A stretch of 34,976 nt of DNA, taken from NCBI GenBank assembly GCA_003445095.1, contig DLVS01000137.1:1-34976 (forward strand). The letters run 5' to 3'. A program made the position numbers and the translations under genes. Positions 23,835 to 31,868 of this stretch are shown in pieces; position 1 is the stretch's first letter, and each line of letters starts with the position of its first letter. Origin of the DNA: Verrucomicrobiales bacterium. Its GTDB lineage: Bacteria; Verrucomicrobiota; Verrucomicrobiia; Limisphaerales; UBA9464. The notes beneath the pieces were generated by a model. That model was given only the letters and a program-made list of their open reading frames with translations. It was not told where the DNA came from and ran no database searches.

Positions 23835-24526
23835 ACGTTCCGATTTTAGTCGTCGAGGATGACGCCCATATTCGTCTGGGGCTCGTCGAACTGCTAACCA
23901 GTGAAGGCTATCGCGTGGATACCTGCGCACGCGGCGACGAGGTCGCGGTCGCGGTACGCAAATCTTCACCCGCCTTGATCTTGCTCGACGTGATGCTTCC
24001 GGGTTTGAGCGGCTACGATGTCTGCCGAAGCCTCCGACAATCCGGCGTCCGTACGCCCATCCTGATGCTGACGGCCAAGGGGCAGGAATTGGACAAGGTG
24101 GTTGGCTTGGAGCTCGGCGCGGACGACTACGTGACCAAACCATTCGGCGTGCGTGAACTACTTGCGCGCGTGTCAGCACTACTCCGACGGGTTAGCGCGC
24201 CCACTACCAAAGAACCACCGGTTGAAGCCGCCTTTCGGATCGGGGCCAATTCGGTCGACCCGCGGACCTTTAAGATCACTCGCGGACGTACGACGGAAGA
24301 ACTCACTGCCCGAGAACTCAAACTGCTTGAGCTCTTTCACGCACGACCGGGCGAAGTACTTTCCCGCGATTACCTGCTCCAGGAAGCCTGGGGAATGCGC
24401 TACCTCGGCACCACCAGAACGTTGGATCAAGTCATCGTCTCGGTGCGTCGCAAACTCGGCGACCACGCCGAAGCGCCGCGGCACCTGCACACAGTCCACG
24501 GCGTCGGATACAAACTGGAAATGTGA
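23831..24526 (+). CDS. OmpR/PhoB-family response regulator
   Basis: This 231-residue regulator pairs with the kinase directly upstream (ATGA overlap). The receiver domain (1-118) has the acidic pocket VVEDD (9-11), phosphoacceptor Asp53 in LLLDVMLPG, Thr81 and Lys103 (VTKPFG). The DNA-binding winged helix (about 135-231) has the usual LTARELKLLELF, GEVLSRDYLLQEAWG, a recognition helix TRTLDQVIVSVRRKLG and the end HTVHGVGYKLE. It should act as a phosphorylation-dependent transcription factor. Its target may include its own operon or the adjacent extracellular genes, but no binding-site repeat was identified. Confidence 0.95.
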   Translation: MNVPILVVEDDAHIRLGLVELLTSEGYRVDTCARGDEVAVAVRKSSPALILLDVMLPGLSGYDVCRSLRQSGVRTPILMLTAKGQELDKVVGLELGADDYVTKPFGVRELLARVSALLRRVSAPTTKEPPVEAAFRIGANSVDPRTFKITRGRTTEELTARELKLLELFHARPGEVLSRDYLLQEAWGMRYLGTTRTLDQVIVSVRRKLGDHAEAPRHLHTVHGVGYKLEM

Positions 24527-24690
24527 TTGGGAGTCGAAGAACCTCACCAGCAAGTTCCTCGGAGCGCAGGCACTCCCTAACAACGCCTTCCTCACAGGCG
24601 TGCGCTTCCTTTAAGGTGACAATGACTCGCCCTAGTTCGATTTCGACGTCGGAGGCCCGGTCGATAGCGGGGTGATCGGGGCTCATTGGA

Positions 24691-25311
24691 TCACTCTCGG
24701 CGAACGACGCTTGAGCCCACTAGCATGCCACCGAAGGTCAGAGCGAAGAGCGTCAGCGTAGCGCCCCCTTCTGGAACGACAGTCACCCGTGCGGCATTCG
24801 GGCTCGAATCAGCTCCGGAAAGAGGGCCAGAAAAGTCTAAGACATCGTAGTCAACCCAACCGCCCGGGTCGTTACGAACCCACAGACCCGTACTATAAAA
24901 ATATTCGACACCTAGATGTTGGACTAGCATCTCGATTCCTTCGCTGAAATCGTCACCGAGCCACCTACCGCCAAGTTCGTAGCTAAAAACATTTAACCCA
25001 TATAGCTGTTGTGAATTGAAATGTTTGAGCGAAAGCGAAAATGCCGGGACTAACGAATTGCCCGAAAAGCTGATTGAAAAATCGGTCAGTTCGCCGTACG
25101 CGGTTTCGCCACTACCTAGGTCAGTTGCATAATATAATCTACCATCTGAGTTGACGTCTATTCCGGAAAACGCCCCGCTAATGAAGGCTCCTTCCGAATA
25201 TCCGTCTTGAGTGAATCGGTAATGTGTGGTGGCGCTCGCGGAGAGTGCACTGACGAGACCGGCCGCAGTCAGACAGATCGCATAGGGGAGGGCTCGATTC
25301 TCGATGCTCAT
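24691..25311 (-). CDS. VPDSG-CTERM-type secreted protein (paralogue 2)
   Basis: This 206-residue exported protein has an N-terminal Sec signal (to about residue 28, SASATTH), a beta-rich body and a C-terminal sorting tail: VVPEGGATLTLF (179-190), a hydrophobic helix and the basic end VVRRE. Such VPDSG/PEP-CTERM tails are processed by an exosortase; none is encoded in this window. It is a tandem paralogue of the gene just upstream: both share ATTHYRFTQDGY, the GAFSGIDVNSDG region, the FSGNSL motif and SPNAARVT. The shared Asp/Asn-Ser-Asp-Gly motif may bind calcium. Function is unknown; a surface or matrix role is likely from the sorting tail. The codon preceding the basic end and the helix are slightly degenerate compared with a perfect VPDSG tail. 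Confidence 0.72.
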   Translation of the reverse strand: MSIENRALPYAICLTAAGLVSALSASATTHYRFTQDGYSEGAFISGAFSGIDVNSDGRLYYATDLGSGETAYGELTDFSISFSGNSLVPAFSLSLKHFNSQQLYGLNVFSYELGGRWLGDDFSEGIEMLVQHLGVEYFYSTGLWVRNDPGGWVDYDVLDFSGPLSGADSSPNAARVTVVPEGGATLTLFALTFGGMLVGSSVVRRE

Positions 25312-25378
25312 AATTAACAGTGTGAGTTGTTGCGTTAAGGCCGTTAGAGATTTGTAAATCGGTTGCCGATCCCGCCGG

Positions 25379-25951
25379 TCATTTTCTGCGGATAACTCGC
25401 GATCCGAGCGTCAGAGCCCCGCAGCTCAGCGCGAACATCGGCAGCGTGACACTACCGTCTGGGACAATTGTTACTCGCGCGACATTGGGGCTACGATCCC
25501 CTCCAAATGGTGCTATAAAACTAGCGACGATACCGCCAGGGCCTTCGTCCCCCAGAGGTCCCTCACCAGTTGCGTAAAAATATTGCAGCCCAACTACCTC
25601 GATTCCTTCGCTGATAACATCACCCAGCCCACCAGAGCCGAGCACGTAACTGAGAACGTTTAGATCACCCATTCCAACCGAAAAAGGCGTCATGAGCGAA
25701 TTACCTGAGAAACTCATGGAAAAGCTCGTCAGCTCGCCCAATGAGGCGCCGCTTCCCATATCCACATGATACAACAAGGTGCCGTCTGAGTTTACGTCTG
25801 TTCCGGAAAATGTCCCAATAACCAGGGCTCCGTCCGCATACCCATCCTGAGTAAATCGGTAATGCGTGGTGGCGCTCGCGGAGGAGGCGCCGAAGAGGCC
25901 GGCGGTGGCCAAAGCGAAAGCGAATTTGAGGGCGAAACTCTGGTTGTGCAT
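25379..25951 (-). CDS. VPDSG-CTERM-type secreted protein (paralogue 1)
   Basis: This 190-residue protein lies 67 bp upstream of its paralogue on the same strand. It has a Sec signal (MHNQSFALKFAFALATAGLF, cleavage near SASA), the shared start ATTHYRFTQDGYADGA, the DVNSDG motif and the FSGNSL motif. The sorting tail is VPDGSVTLPMFALSCG (163-178) with the basic end RVIRRK. Compared with its partner it lacks short insertions around residues 95-110 and 130-150. Surface attachment by an exosortase system is inferred from the tail. The two probably arose by tandem duplication and share a promoter upstream of 25951, although the 67 bp gap could hold a second one. Confidence 0.72.
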   Translation of the reverse strand: MHNQSFALKFAFALATAGLFGASSASATTHYRFTQDGYADGALVIGTFSGTDVNSDGTLLYHVDMGSGASLGELTSFSMSFSGNSLMTPFSVGMGDLNVLSYVLGSGGLGDVISEGIEVVGLQYFYATGEGPLGDEGPGGIVASFIAPFGGDRSPNVARVTIVPDGSVTLPMFALSCGALTLGSRVIRRK

Positions 25952-26109
25952 ATTTCGTGGGGACCCGGTGCAACCATCCAGTTCAAGCTTGGCCAGTCAA
26001 GTTGTTATCAAACCTCTTGCCTGTTTGCCCTGTTCGCGCCGCGAACCGAACTACCAGGAGCCAGCAATGCTGAAGCGCCATTGGGCTTGAGTCTTGGTTG
26101 TGCCACACT

Positions 26110-26997
26110 TCAGGTTCCCGTGAGCGGCTTCCAGCCCTCGTATTTGTAGCGGTTGAATACCCAGACGAAGTCCGGGTTGTTCTTGCTGGCCCCTTGCCAA
26201 TAGAAGCTCTCAATGCCCTTCGCCGAATCCTGCGCCGCCTTGATCGTCTTCGGATCGTTCCAGCGCTTGCCTTCGCAATGCGCGTCGGCAAATGCGAAAG
26301 TACTGAAGTTTCCATGGAAGACAGCGAAGGGATCGACCCAGCCGGGGGAACCGACGTTGATCACCCACGTACCGTTGTTGTAACTGCGGGGATCGGACTC
26401 CTCGACGAACGACATACTACCGGACGGATCTTGGATCGCTGAATGTTTAGAGAATTGCTTCGCCACGGCTTCCCAACCCTGCATCGCCGTCCATCTGCTG
26501 TCGTAGTATTTGCCCATGGGTTCGGCCTTCGAATAGCTGTCATAGGCCCAACCCTGGCCGGGCTTGCGCTTGCGGGTCCGCAGGTCACCGGGGCAATGGA
26601 TCGCGCCCACAGCGCTGCAGTACTTGGAGATGATGGATTTTTCGTAGCCCGTGCGGACGCGTTTCTCCGCTTCGGTGGTGGAGATGCCCGTCGCAATAGC
26701 TGGCGTGGGAGAACCCCAGTAGCCGCCGCCAGGGTGGTCCATCCCGGGAGCAATCGTCGGCAGGAGTTCGTCCCGCGAGTCCTGGGAATACATAAACCAG
26801 GCAGTGACGAGTTGTTTTTGGTTGCTCAGGCATGCGGCCCCGGTGGCTTTCAATTTTGCCCTCCCGAGCGCCGGCAGGAGCATTCCCGCTAGAATCGCGA
26901 TGATCGCGATGACGACTAAAAGCTCAATGAGAGTGAAGCCATGGTCGGTACCCGAGACAGCCGGTCGCGAGGTGCGTGAGCGTGAGGAAGCTTTCAT
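26110..26997 (-). CDS. Prepilin-type N-terminal domain protein (H-X9-DG type)
   Basis: This type IV pilin-like protein is of the kind hugely expanded in Verrucomicrobiota and Planctomycetota. The ATG at 26997 gives 295 residues. The leader ends with Gly20, followed by [20 protein letters not shown], so prepilin peptidase would cut before Phe21, with Glu25 at position +5. The body has the usual [21 protein letters not shown] helix and, later, [17 protein letters not shown], a variant of the H-X9-DG motif (DA in place of DG). It is probably anchored in the membrane with the rest outside; the role of these proteins is not settled. An open frame upstream to 27276 is not coding-like and is rejected as the start. 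Confidence 0.88.
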   Translation of the reverse strand: MKASSRSRTSRPAVSGTDHGFTLIELLVVIAIIAILAGMLLPALGRAKLKATGAACLSNQKQLVTAWFMYSQDSRDELLPTIAPGMDHPGGGYWGSPTPAIATGISTTEAEKRVRTGYEKSIISKYCSAVGAIHCPGDLRTRKRKPGQGWAYDSYSKAEPMGKYYDSRWTAMQGWEAVAKQFSKHSAIQDPSGSMSFVEESDPRSYNNGTWVINVGSPGWVDPFAVFHGNFSTFAFADAHCEGKRWNDPKTIKAAQDSAKGIESFYWQGASKNNPDFVWVFNRYKYEGWKPLTGT

Positions 26998-27057
26998 AGG
27001 TCCGCAGATGATAAAGTGGACTGGATCAAATGTTGTTCGTTTGCAGTTCGGTCGTAC

Positions 27058-27083
27058 CCCGCGAACTCGGCGAGTTCCGCGGG
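27058..27083. other. Strong hairpin in the leader of the prepilin-like gene
   Basis: CCCGC-GAACTC, loop GGC, GAGTTC-(C)-GCGGG makes an 11 bp stem with a single bulged base, about 60 bp upstream of the minus-strand start at 26997. No U-run follows on either strand, so it is more likely an operator or RNA leader structure than a terminator. The rest of 26998-27344, which separates two divergent prepilin-like genes, shows no gene or clear promoter. Confidence 0.4.
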
Positions 27084-27344
27084 CAATGGTAAGATTGTTG
27101 GACGCAGCAACTGTATGGGATAGCCAAAACAGTTGAATTTGGAAGCCCAATTTTCTAAAAGAAAACCTTGCTGCACCGATGTGCTCATAAGTCACGCCCT
27201 GTGCCTGCCGGACTACACTCGTCGGGCCGCTTCCGTTTGGAGTCCCGGCGTTTTCTCGATCCCCAGGCGTTTGCAACTAGGGGCTGTTGGGCGAAACTCA
27301 GTCAGGAAAACGCTGGAGTGATTGAAGCGCCAGCAGGTCCACCA

Positions 27345-28097
27345 ATGTCCGAGACGCGTCGAGCTGACTCCCAGCGAACGAGAACAAGGTACGCCGCCTT
27401 TTCGTTCGTCGAACTCCTCACCTTGTTGGCAGTGCTGGCCGTGTTGGGGACGCTGCTCACGTCGTTCGTGGGAAACTCGCGTGTCCGGGCGCGGCAAATC
27501 ACCTGCATGGCCAACTTGCGGCAGGTCGGCCAGGCGATCGAACTCTACACCAAAGAAACAAAGCGACGTCCGCGGACGCTCTCGCGGGTGATGCAGTTCG
27601 AGGCGAGCCCCACGGCCAAAACGTTCCTCTGCCCCGCGGACCCAGCTTTGCGGCGTCCGGAAGGCCCGGACCGAGCCACCAATTTGTTTTGGGGAAATTT
27701 TGCCAACGCCTCTCAGGAACCGTGGGGACAAGACGACCTCAGAGATCCGGAATCGGGATCGTGGGCCGCAGAATTGGCAGAGGTGCAAGAGTCCGAGCCG
27801 TTCTCTTATTTGCATCCGCTGTCCTGGCGACGAAGCGCGTGGCAGCGGTTGGCCTCCCTCGGGCCGGACACCGGAGCGGCCGTATGCCAGTTGCACGGGG
27901 TTCGCATTCCAGCCTCAGTGACCATCCCCAGTTTCAAATACTTCCTTCAATATGAGGGACAAGTTTTTCGGGTCCAACACGACGGCGCCGTCGTTGACCG
28001 GAAGGTATTTCGCCCAGGGGCCGGCACCGACAAACCAGCCGGAACGGACTACCCGTGGGAGCTGTACACTGACGCGCAGTTAACGCCGTCGCGATAA
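27345..28097 (+). CDS. Prepilin-like protein with Ala at the cleavage site
   Basis: This 250-residue pseudopilin-like protein starts at the ATG at 27345. The leader RTRTRYAA is followed by FSFVELLTLLAVLAVLGTLL, so the expected cut is Ala18-Phe19 with Glu23 at +5; Ala replaces the usual Gly. Then comes the conserved helix QITCMANLRQVGQAIELYTKE, as in other proteins of this group, and FLCPADPA where the fold normally has its Cys-Pro. The end lacks the H-X9-DG motif. The frame is open back to 27168 but the extra 59 residues are not typical. It lies 20 bp upstream of a membrane protein gene, likely the same operon, and is divergent from the other prepilin-like gene. Confidence 0.8.
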   Translation: MSETRRADSQRTRTRYAAFSFVELLTLLAVLAVLGTLLTSFVGNSRVRARQITCMANLRQVGQAIELYTKETKRRPRTLSRVMQFEASPTAKTFLCPADPALRRPEGPDRATNLFWGNFANASQEPWGQDDLRDPESGSWAAELAEVQESEPFSYLHPLSWRRSAWQRLASLGPDTGAAVCQLHGVRIPASVTIPSFKYFLQYEGQVFRVQHDGAVVDRKVFRPGAGTDKPAGTDYPWELYTDAQLTPSR

Positions 28098-28117
28098 TCC
28101 CTGGCCGAGCGGTCGTC

Positions 28118-28987
28118 ATGAACTCAAACACCTTATCGGAGGCGCCCGGATTTCGGTTGGTAGAAGAACCGGAGAAGTCCACACCGCCGTCGCGACCGTC
28201 GCGGAGGCGGCGTTTGTGGGTCGGATTGATTTGGGGAGAATGGTTTGCTCACTCGCGCCTGCTGCTGGCGTTTCTCGTGTTGTGGTTAGCGGCCGTGTGG
28301 TTATTGCCGTTTGTCGCTCATCCTCTGTGGATCCTCATGCTGAGCGGATTGGTCGCCGTGGTGGGCGGCCCGGCGTTCGGAGGGAGCGACGTCATGGGGG
28401 GATGCGAGGAATTTGCGTTTTCGCAACCCACCACCCGCGCACAACGGTTCGATGCTCGGCTGCTCGTCGCCGTCGGTTGCTTGCTGACGGTGACCGTGAT
28501 GAACGTCATCGCGCTCTACCACAACCTGGCCGATCTGATCCTGAGCTTCTTTGTGTCCACGGGCCTGGCCGCGGTGGAGTTGCGCCATCCCGAATTATTA
28601 TATGGCGTGATCTTCGCAGTTCCCCTCGCGGCGATGGCGATCGGTTTTTCGGTCGCGGCGCTCGCGACTACCCGCGCCGTCGCGTACACGGCGTGGGTGT
28701 GGGGCGCGTTGGGAGCACTTACCGGCTTGCGCGCGGGACTTTCGTTGGAGGACTTCGTGTGGGATCGACTCAATGGTCGAATCACGGTGCCGCTCTTGCT
28801 CGCGGTGACCGTGGTCATCCTCGGCATCACGCGGAAGCTCTACGTAGCCAAAGAGGCAGGCCGTGCTTCGTCCCCCTTGCGTCTGCCGCTTAGCGGTTGG
28901 GCTACTCTGGGGGCCGCCGCGTTGGGGGCGTTGGGAGTCGCGCTGCTGATCACCTGGTTCGTGACCAACTTCGGCCGATTTTGGTAA
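28118..28987 (+). CDS. Polytopic membrane protein, ABC-2 permease-like
   Basis: This 289-residue inner-membrane protein has a soluble, basic N-terminal segment of about 45 residues (RPSRRRRLW) and about six membrane helices: LLLAFLVLWLAAVWLLPF, ILMLSGLVAVVGGP, LLVAVGCLLTVTVMNVIAL, LLYGVIFAVPLAAMAIGF, the segment near VAYTAWVWGALGAL, and VPLLLAVTVVILGI, with a further one at the C-terminus. The loop MGGCEEFAFSQPTTRAQRF after helix 2 resembles the loop of ABC-2 type permeases. No ATPase gene is beside it, so this is a tentative call. The 20 bp gap from the prepilin-like gene suggests one transcript. Confidence 0.6.
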   Translation: MNSNTLSEAPGFRLVEEPEKSTPPSRPSRRRRLWVGLIWGEWFAHSRLLLAFLVLWLAAVWLLPFVAHPLWILMLSGLVAVVGGPAFGGSDVMGGCEEFAFSQPTTRAQRFDARLLVAVGCLLTVTVMNVIALYHNLADLILSFFVSTGLAAVELRHPELLYGVIFAVPLAAMAIGFSVAALATTRAVAYTAWVWGALGALTGLRAGLSLEDFVWDRLNGRITVPLLLAVTVVILGITRKLYVAKEAGRASSPLRLPLSGWATLGAAALGALGVALLITWFVTNFGRFW

Positions 28988-29107
28988 CCAGAAAAAACTC
29001 GAGACTGAGGGTCGCCATAATAGACGGCCAAGGCCAGCGGACTAATGACCAGAAAGCTGGGGTCAGAGATCGGAACGAGACTGATGTAAATACGCTCCAT
29101 GAACCGT

Positions 29108-29220
29108 CGTACGCCGAGGGAACGACGCGCACTATTCATTTCGCAACGTCGCGTCGACTTATCGCGTAGGCGACTCCAACCGCGGCGCGTTAGTCAGTGC
29201 CTCCTTCCGTCAGCGACTAC
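29108..29220. repeat. Family 2 repeat, single unit
   Basis: This 113 bp unit runs from GTACGCCGAGGGAACGACGC to CTCCTTCCGTCAGCGACTAC. It matches the copy at 30-142 in length and in both conserved end blocks (GAGGGAACGACGCGCACT and GTCAGYGCCTCCT), while the centre differs. It is followed directly by a family 1 3' end fragment (29223-29250, GGTTCATGGCCGCAATTCAC). Confidence 0.75.
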
Positions 29221-29268
29221 AAGGTTCATGGCCGCAATTCACGTCCGTTTTTTGGAAGTAGTCGCTTC

Positions 29269-29433
29269 CCATGAATCAAATGGTAGGGATGCCGCGCTGC
29301 GCCGTCCCCAGCCTGGGCGCAGCTCCGGGCTGGCCTTTCGCAGTGAGGCGTCGAATTCATCCCTCGCGTTGTTGCGAATGGCCGCGCCTTTGCGCGGGGC
29401 CGACGCAGCGCGGCAGCCCTACCCGGTTCATGG
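29269..29433. repeat. Family 1 MITE-like element, copy 3
   Basis: This is the best-preserved copy (165 bp). Outer ends are CCATGAATC and GGTTCATGG. Inner arms are GGTAGGGATGCCGCGCTGCG and, on the other strand, GGTAGGGCTGCCGCGCTGCG, 19 of 20 identical. The interior carries the GCTGCGCC/GGCGCAGC and GGCCGCGCC/GCGCGGGGCC hairpins. Similarity continues for about 20 bp outside the 3' end (CGATTCACATCCGGATTACG). With the family 2 unit it fills most of the 550 bp gap 28988-29537; the rest shows no gene. Confidence 0.88.
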
Positions 29434-29537
29434 CCTCGATTCACATCCGGATTACGGAATTGGTGGCTCCCATGATTCCGCAGCACCGCGGCAGAGTGCC
29501 GGTCGCAGTGGCTAAGCCGCGTAAACCTTTACAACCC

Positions 29538-30371
29538 TCATCGACCGGGTCGCGGCGACAATAGACCCGGCTGGGTTGATCGATAAGCACCGTTTTCCAG
29601 CCGGCCCAGCAACCGCAGTAGACCGTCCAAGATGGTCAGCGGGTGAGGCGGACAGCCGGGGATGAAAAGGTCCACCGGCAGGAGAGCGCTCGCCCCAGAG
29701 TGAATTTGAGGATGGCCGACAAACGGGCCGCCGGCGATCGCACACGCGCCGACGGCAATCACGATTTTCGGAGCGGGCACGGCGTCGTAGGTTTTTTGGA
29801 GCGCCAGTTCCATATTCTTCGATACCGGGCCGGTGATCAGCAGGCCGTCTGCATGACGCGGCGAGGCCACAAACTGGATGCCAAATCGACCGAGGTCCCA
29901 ACCGATAGTGCCAAGCACATTCGTATCCGCTTCGCAGGCCGCACAGCCGCCGGCGCTGACTTGACGCAAGCGGAGCGAGCGCCCCAAAAGTTTCCGAAGT
30001 TTGTCATCCAGAGCGGTCGCCAGGCGAACCTGCTCTTGTCCCGACTCACCTAAGACGAGCTCTTCGCGCCGACGCACCGCCATACGATGGTCGCCGGTTG
30101 GTGTGATGGCTTTCGGCGGACAGACCTCCACACACGCGGCGCAAAAAATGCACCGGCCAAGATCGAGCGCCACGGGTTTCGTCGCAGGGCGAGTAATGGC
30201 CTGGGTCGGACACACGGGCACACAGGCTTGGCAACCGTCCGAACATTTGTTCGCCTCCACCTTAAGGGCGCCGCCATGGCGGTCAGGCAGCGCGGGGGCC
30301 GGGCCTTGGGGATAGGCCATCGTTTCGCAGCCGCGCTTCAGCCGATAAGCCAGGGTATTCAGGACAAACAT
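29538..30371 (-). CDS. Ferredoxin-NuoB/HycG-like fusion subunit of a membrane-bound hydrogenase-like complex
   Basis: This 277-residue electron-transfer subunit has an N-terminal pair of [4Fe-4S] motifs: Cys43, 47, 50, 54 (KCSDGCQACVPVCP) and Cys74, 77, 80, 84 (CIFCAACVEVCP). The C-terminal domain is the complex I NuoB/[NiFe]-hydrogenase-3 small subunit type, with the proximal cluster ligands Cys143 and Cys146 (GGCAACEAD, hydrogenase-like spacing), Cys210 (VGACAIAGG) and Cys240 (PGCPPHP). In E. coli hydrogenase-4 these two parts are separate (HyfH and HyfI), so this is a fusion. It lies 15 bp after the large-subunit gene and ends the operon. It should sit on the cytoplasmic side, passing electrons to or from the large subunit. 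Confidence 0.88.
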   Translation of the reverse strand: MFVLNTLAYRLKRGCETMAYPQGPAPALPDRHGGALKVEANKCSDGCQACVPVCPTQAITRPATKPVALDLGRCIFCAACVEVCPPKAITPTGDHRMAVRRREELVLGESGQEQVRLATALDDKLRKLLGRSLRLRQVSAGGCAACEADTNVLGTIGWDLGRFGIQFVASPRHADGLLITGPVSKNMELALQKTYDAVPAPKIVIAVGACAIAGGPFVGHPQIHSGASALLPVDLFIPGCPPHPLTILDGLLRLLGRLENGAYRSTQPGLLSPRPGR

Positions 30372-30386
30372 AACTCGGGTGCAGTC

Positions 30387-31868
30387 TCACAAATCAAAAC
30401 CGCAGTAGGAGAGGTTGAAGCTCTTGTTGCAAATGGGGAAATCCGAGATGGCCGTGCCGCGCAAGGCCAGCGCGAGACCGGTCCAGTTATGAAATGAGGG
30501 ATCGACAATTTTGTAGCGGCGGAAACGTCCAGCGGCATCCGTCAAGGCCACGTGACAAACCTCGCCGCGCCAACCCTCGACCAGCGTTACCGCGAGCGTG
30601 TTGGGACTGGGCGCGCCCAGTTCTGTGCGCAGTTCGCCGGCAACGGGAGCGGCCAATTGTTCCTGGAGGAATTCACCGGAGCGCTGGATTTCGAGCGAGC
30701 GCACACGCGCCCGAGCGAACACATCGCCCCCGGGCCACACAGCGACCGGAGCCTGCGCAAAACGATGCCAGCCCGCCGGATGATCGTATCGCACATCCCG
30801 CACCAGACCGCAGGCGCGCGCCGCCGGACCGACCAAGCCAATCTCCGCGGCTTGATCAGGAAAAGAGGCGCCCACGTTCTCAAAACGCGCCCGGACCGAA
30901 GCCGCATCCCAAAACCACCCCACCGCCTTTTCGGTATCGGCCAGGGCCGTCTGCAGACGCTGGAGTAACTGCGTCCCGCGCTCAGGTTCCAGATCGTGAC
31001 GGCAGCCGCCGGGTCGCACGAGACCGCGTCCGAAGCGGTTGCCACAAATCAGCGCGGTGAGGTTCAAGAACTCGCCCCGGATTCGGCCGCAGGCTGACGA
31101 AGTGGGTAAGAACGCAACGTCGTTCGCCAGCGCACCTAGGTCACCGGTGTGATTGGCCAGTCGCTCCAGTTCTAGGGCGATCGCCCGGAGCCACTGCGCT
31201 CGTAACGGGGCTTCAATTCCCGTGAGCGATTCCAGGAGGGTCGCATAGGCGGTCGCATGGGCGATCGTCGTGTCTCCCGCGACGGTTTCCATCTGACTCA
31301 TCGTGGCGAGATGCGGGCCGCCCGGCAGTGCTTCCTCGACGCCGCGATGCTGATAGCCGAGCGCAATTTCCAAGTGCAGGACCTCTTCGCCGGCGCACTG
31401 AAAACGGAAGTGTCCTGGTTCGATGACGCCAGCGTGGACCGGACCGACGGCGACTTCGTGCACTTCGCGACCCTCCACGCGAAAGAACTCCGCATTCTCC
31501 GGCGCGTTGCCTCGCGTGCGCCGCACCGGTTTCAGCCACGGATGCCCCTCGGGCGTGACCCCATGTTGTTCCCAGACCTCGCGCTCGAACAAGTGGGCCT
31601 GTGGATGCGTGACGGTCAGCGCGGGATAGGAACCGCTGAACGGCGCGCTTCGAGCCACCGCCAGCGTGTTATCGGCGTCGAAAGCCAACACGGCCACCAA
31701 ACACAGGTCGGTTCCTTCCGGCACCCCGAACCAGGCACACAAGCGCGCGCCGCGGGTGAGCTCGTCCGCCGTTGCCCGCACGAGCTCGGCCACAGGCCAG
31801 ACGGGCACGTCCACCCACGGCAGACTCGTCGCGTTAGCTAGCAGAGCGAAGGAAGTGGTCGCGCTCAT
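30387..31868 (-). CDS. HycE/HyfG-like (NuoCD-like) large subunit lacking the Ni-Fe ligands
   Basis: From the ATG at 31868 (overlapping ATGA with the preceding gene) the protein has 493 residues: an NuoC-like domain (about 1-120) and an NuoD/hydrogenase large-subunit domain (about 135-493). Conserved phrases include GPVHAGVIEPGHFRF, EIALGYQHRGVEEAL and ALELERLANHTGDLGALA. The hydrogenase motif ERICGIC-xxx-H is here ETVAGDTTIAH: Ala197 and Thr200 replace the two cysteines. At the C-terminus the usual DPCxxC reads SDFPICNKSFNLSYCGFDL, without a CxxC pair. It therefore cannot hold a standard Ni-Fe centre and fits the energy-converting-hydrogenase-related (Ehr) group. The nature of its substrate or quinone site is unknown. 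Confidence 0.85.
   Translation of the reverse strand: MSATTSFALLANATSLPWVDVPVWPVAELVRATADELTRGARLCAWFGVPEGTDLCLVAVLAFDADNTLAVARSAPFSGSYPALTVTHPQAHLFEREVWEQHGVTPEGHPWLKPVRRTRGNAPENAEFFRVEGREVHEVAVGPVHAGVIEPGHFRFQCAGEEVLHLEIALGYQHRGVEEALPGGPHLATMSQMETVAGDTTIAHATAYATLLESLTGIEAPLRAQWLRAIALELERLANHTGDLGALANDVAFLPTSSACGRIRGEFLNLTALICGNRFGRGLVRPGGCRHDLEPERGTQLLQRLQTALADTEKAVGWFWDAASVRARFENVGASFPDQAAEIGLVGPAARACGLVRDVRYDHPAGWHRFAQAPVAVWPGGDVFARARVRSLEIQRSGEFLQEQLAAPVAGELRTELGAPSPNTLAVTLVEGWRGEVCHVALTDAAGRFRRYKIVDPSFHNWTGLALALRGTAISDFPICNKSFNLSYCGFDL

Noticed and set aside
24432..24686. Minus-strand frame starting MSPDHPAIDRASDVEIELGR
   Set aside because: The first part looks faintly protein-like, but the frame soon runs antisense into the response regulator gene and I recognise no family.
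29226..29486. Minus-strand open frame of 86 codons
   Set aside because: It is the translation of family 1 copy 3, Arg/Ala/Pro-rich, with no homologous gene context.
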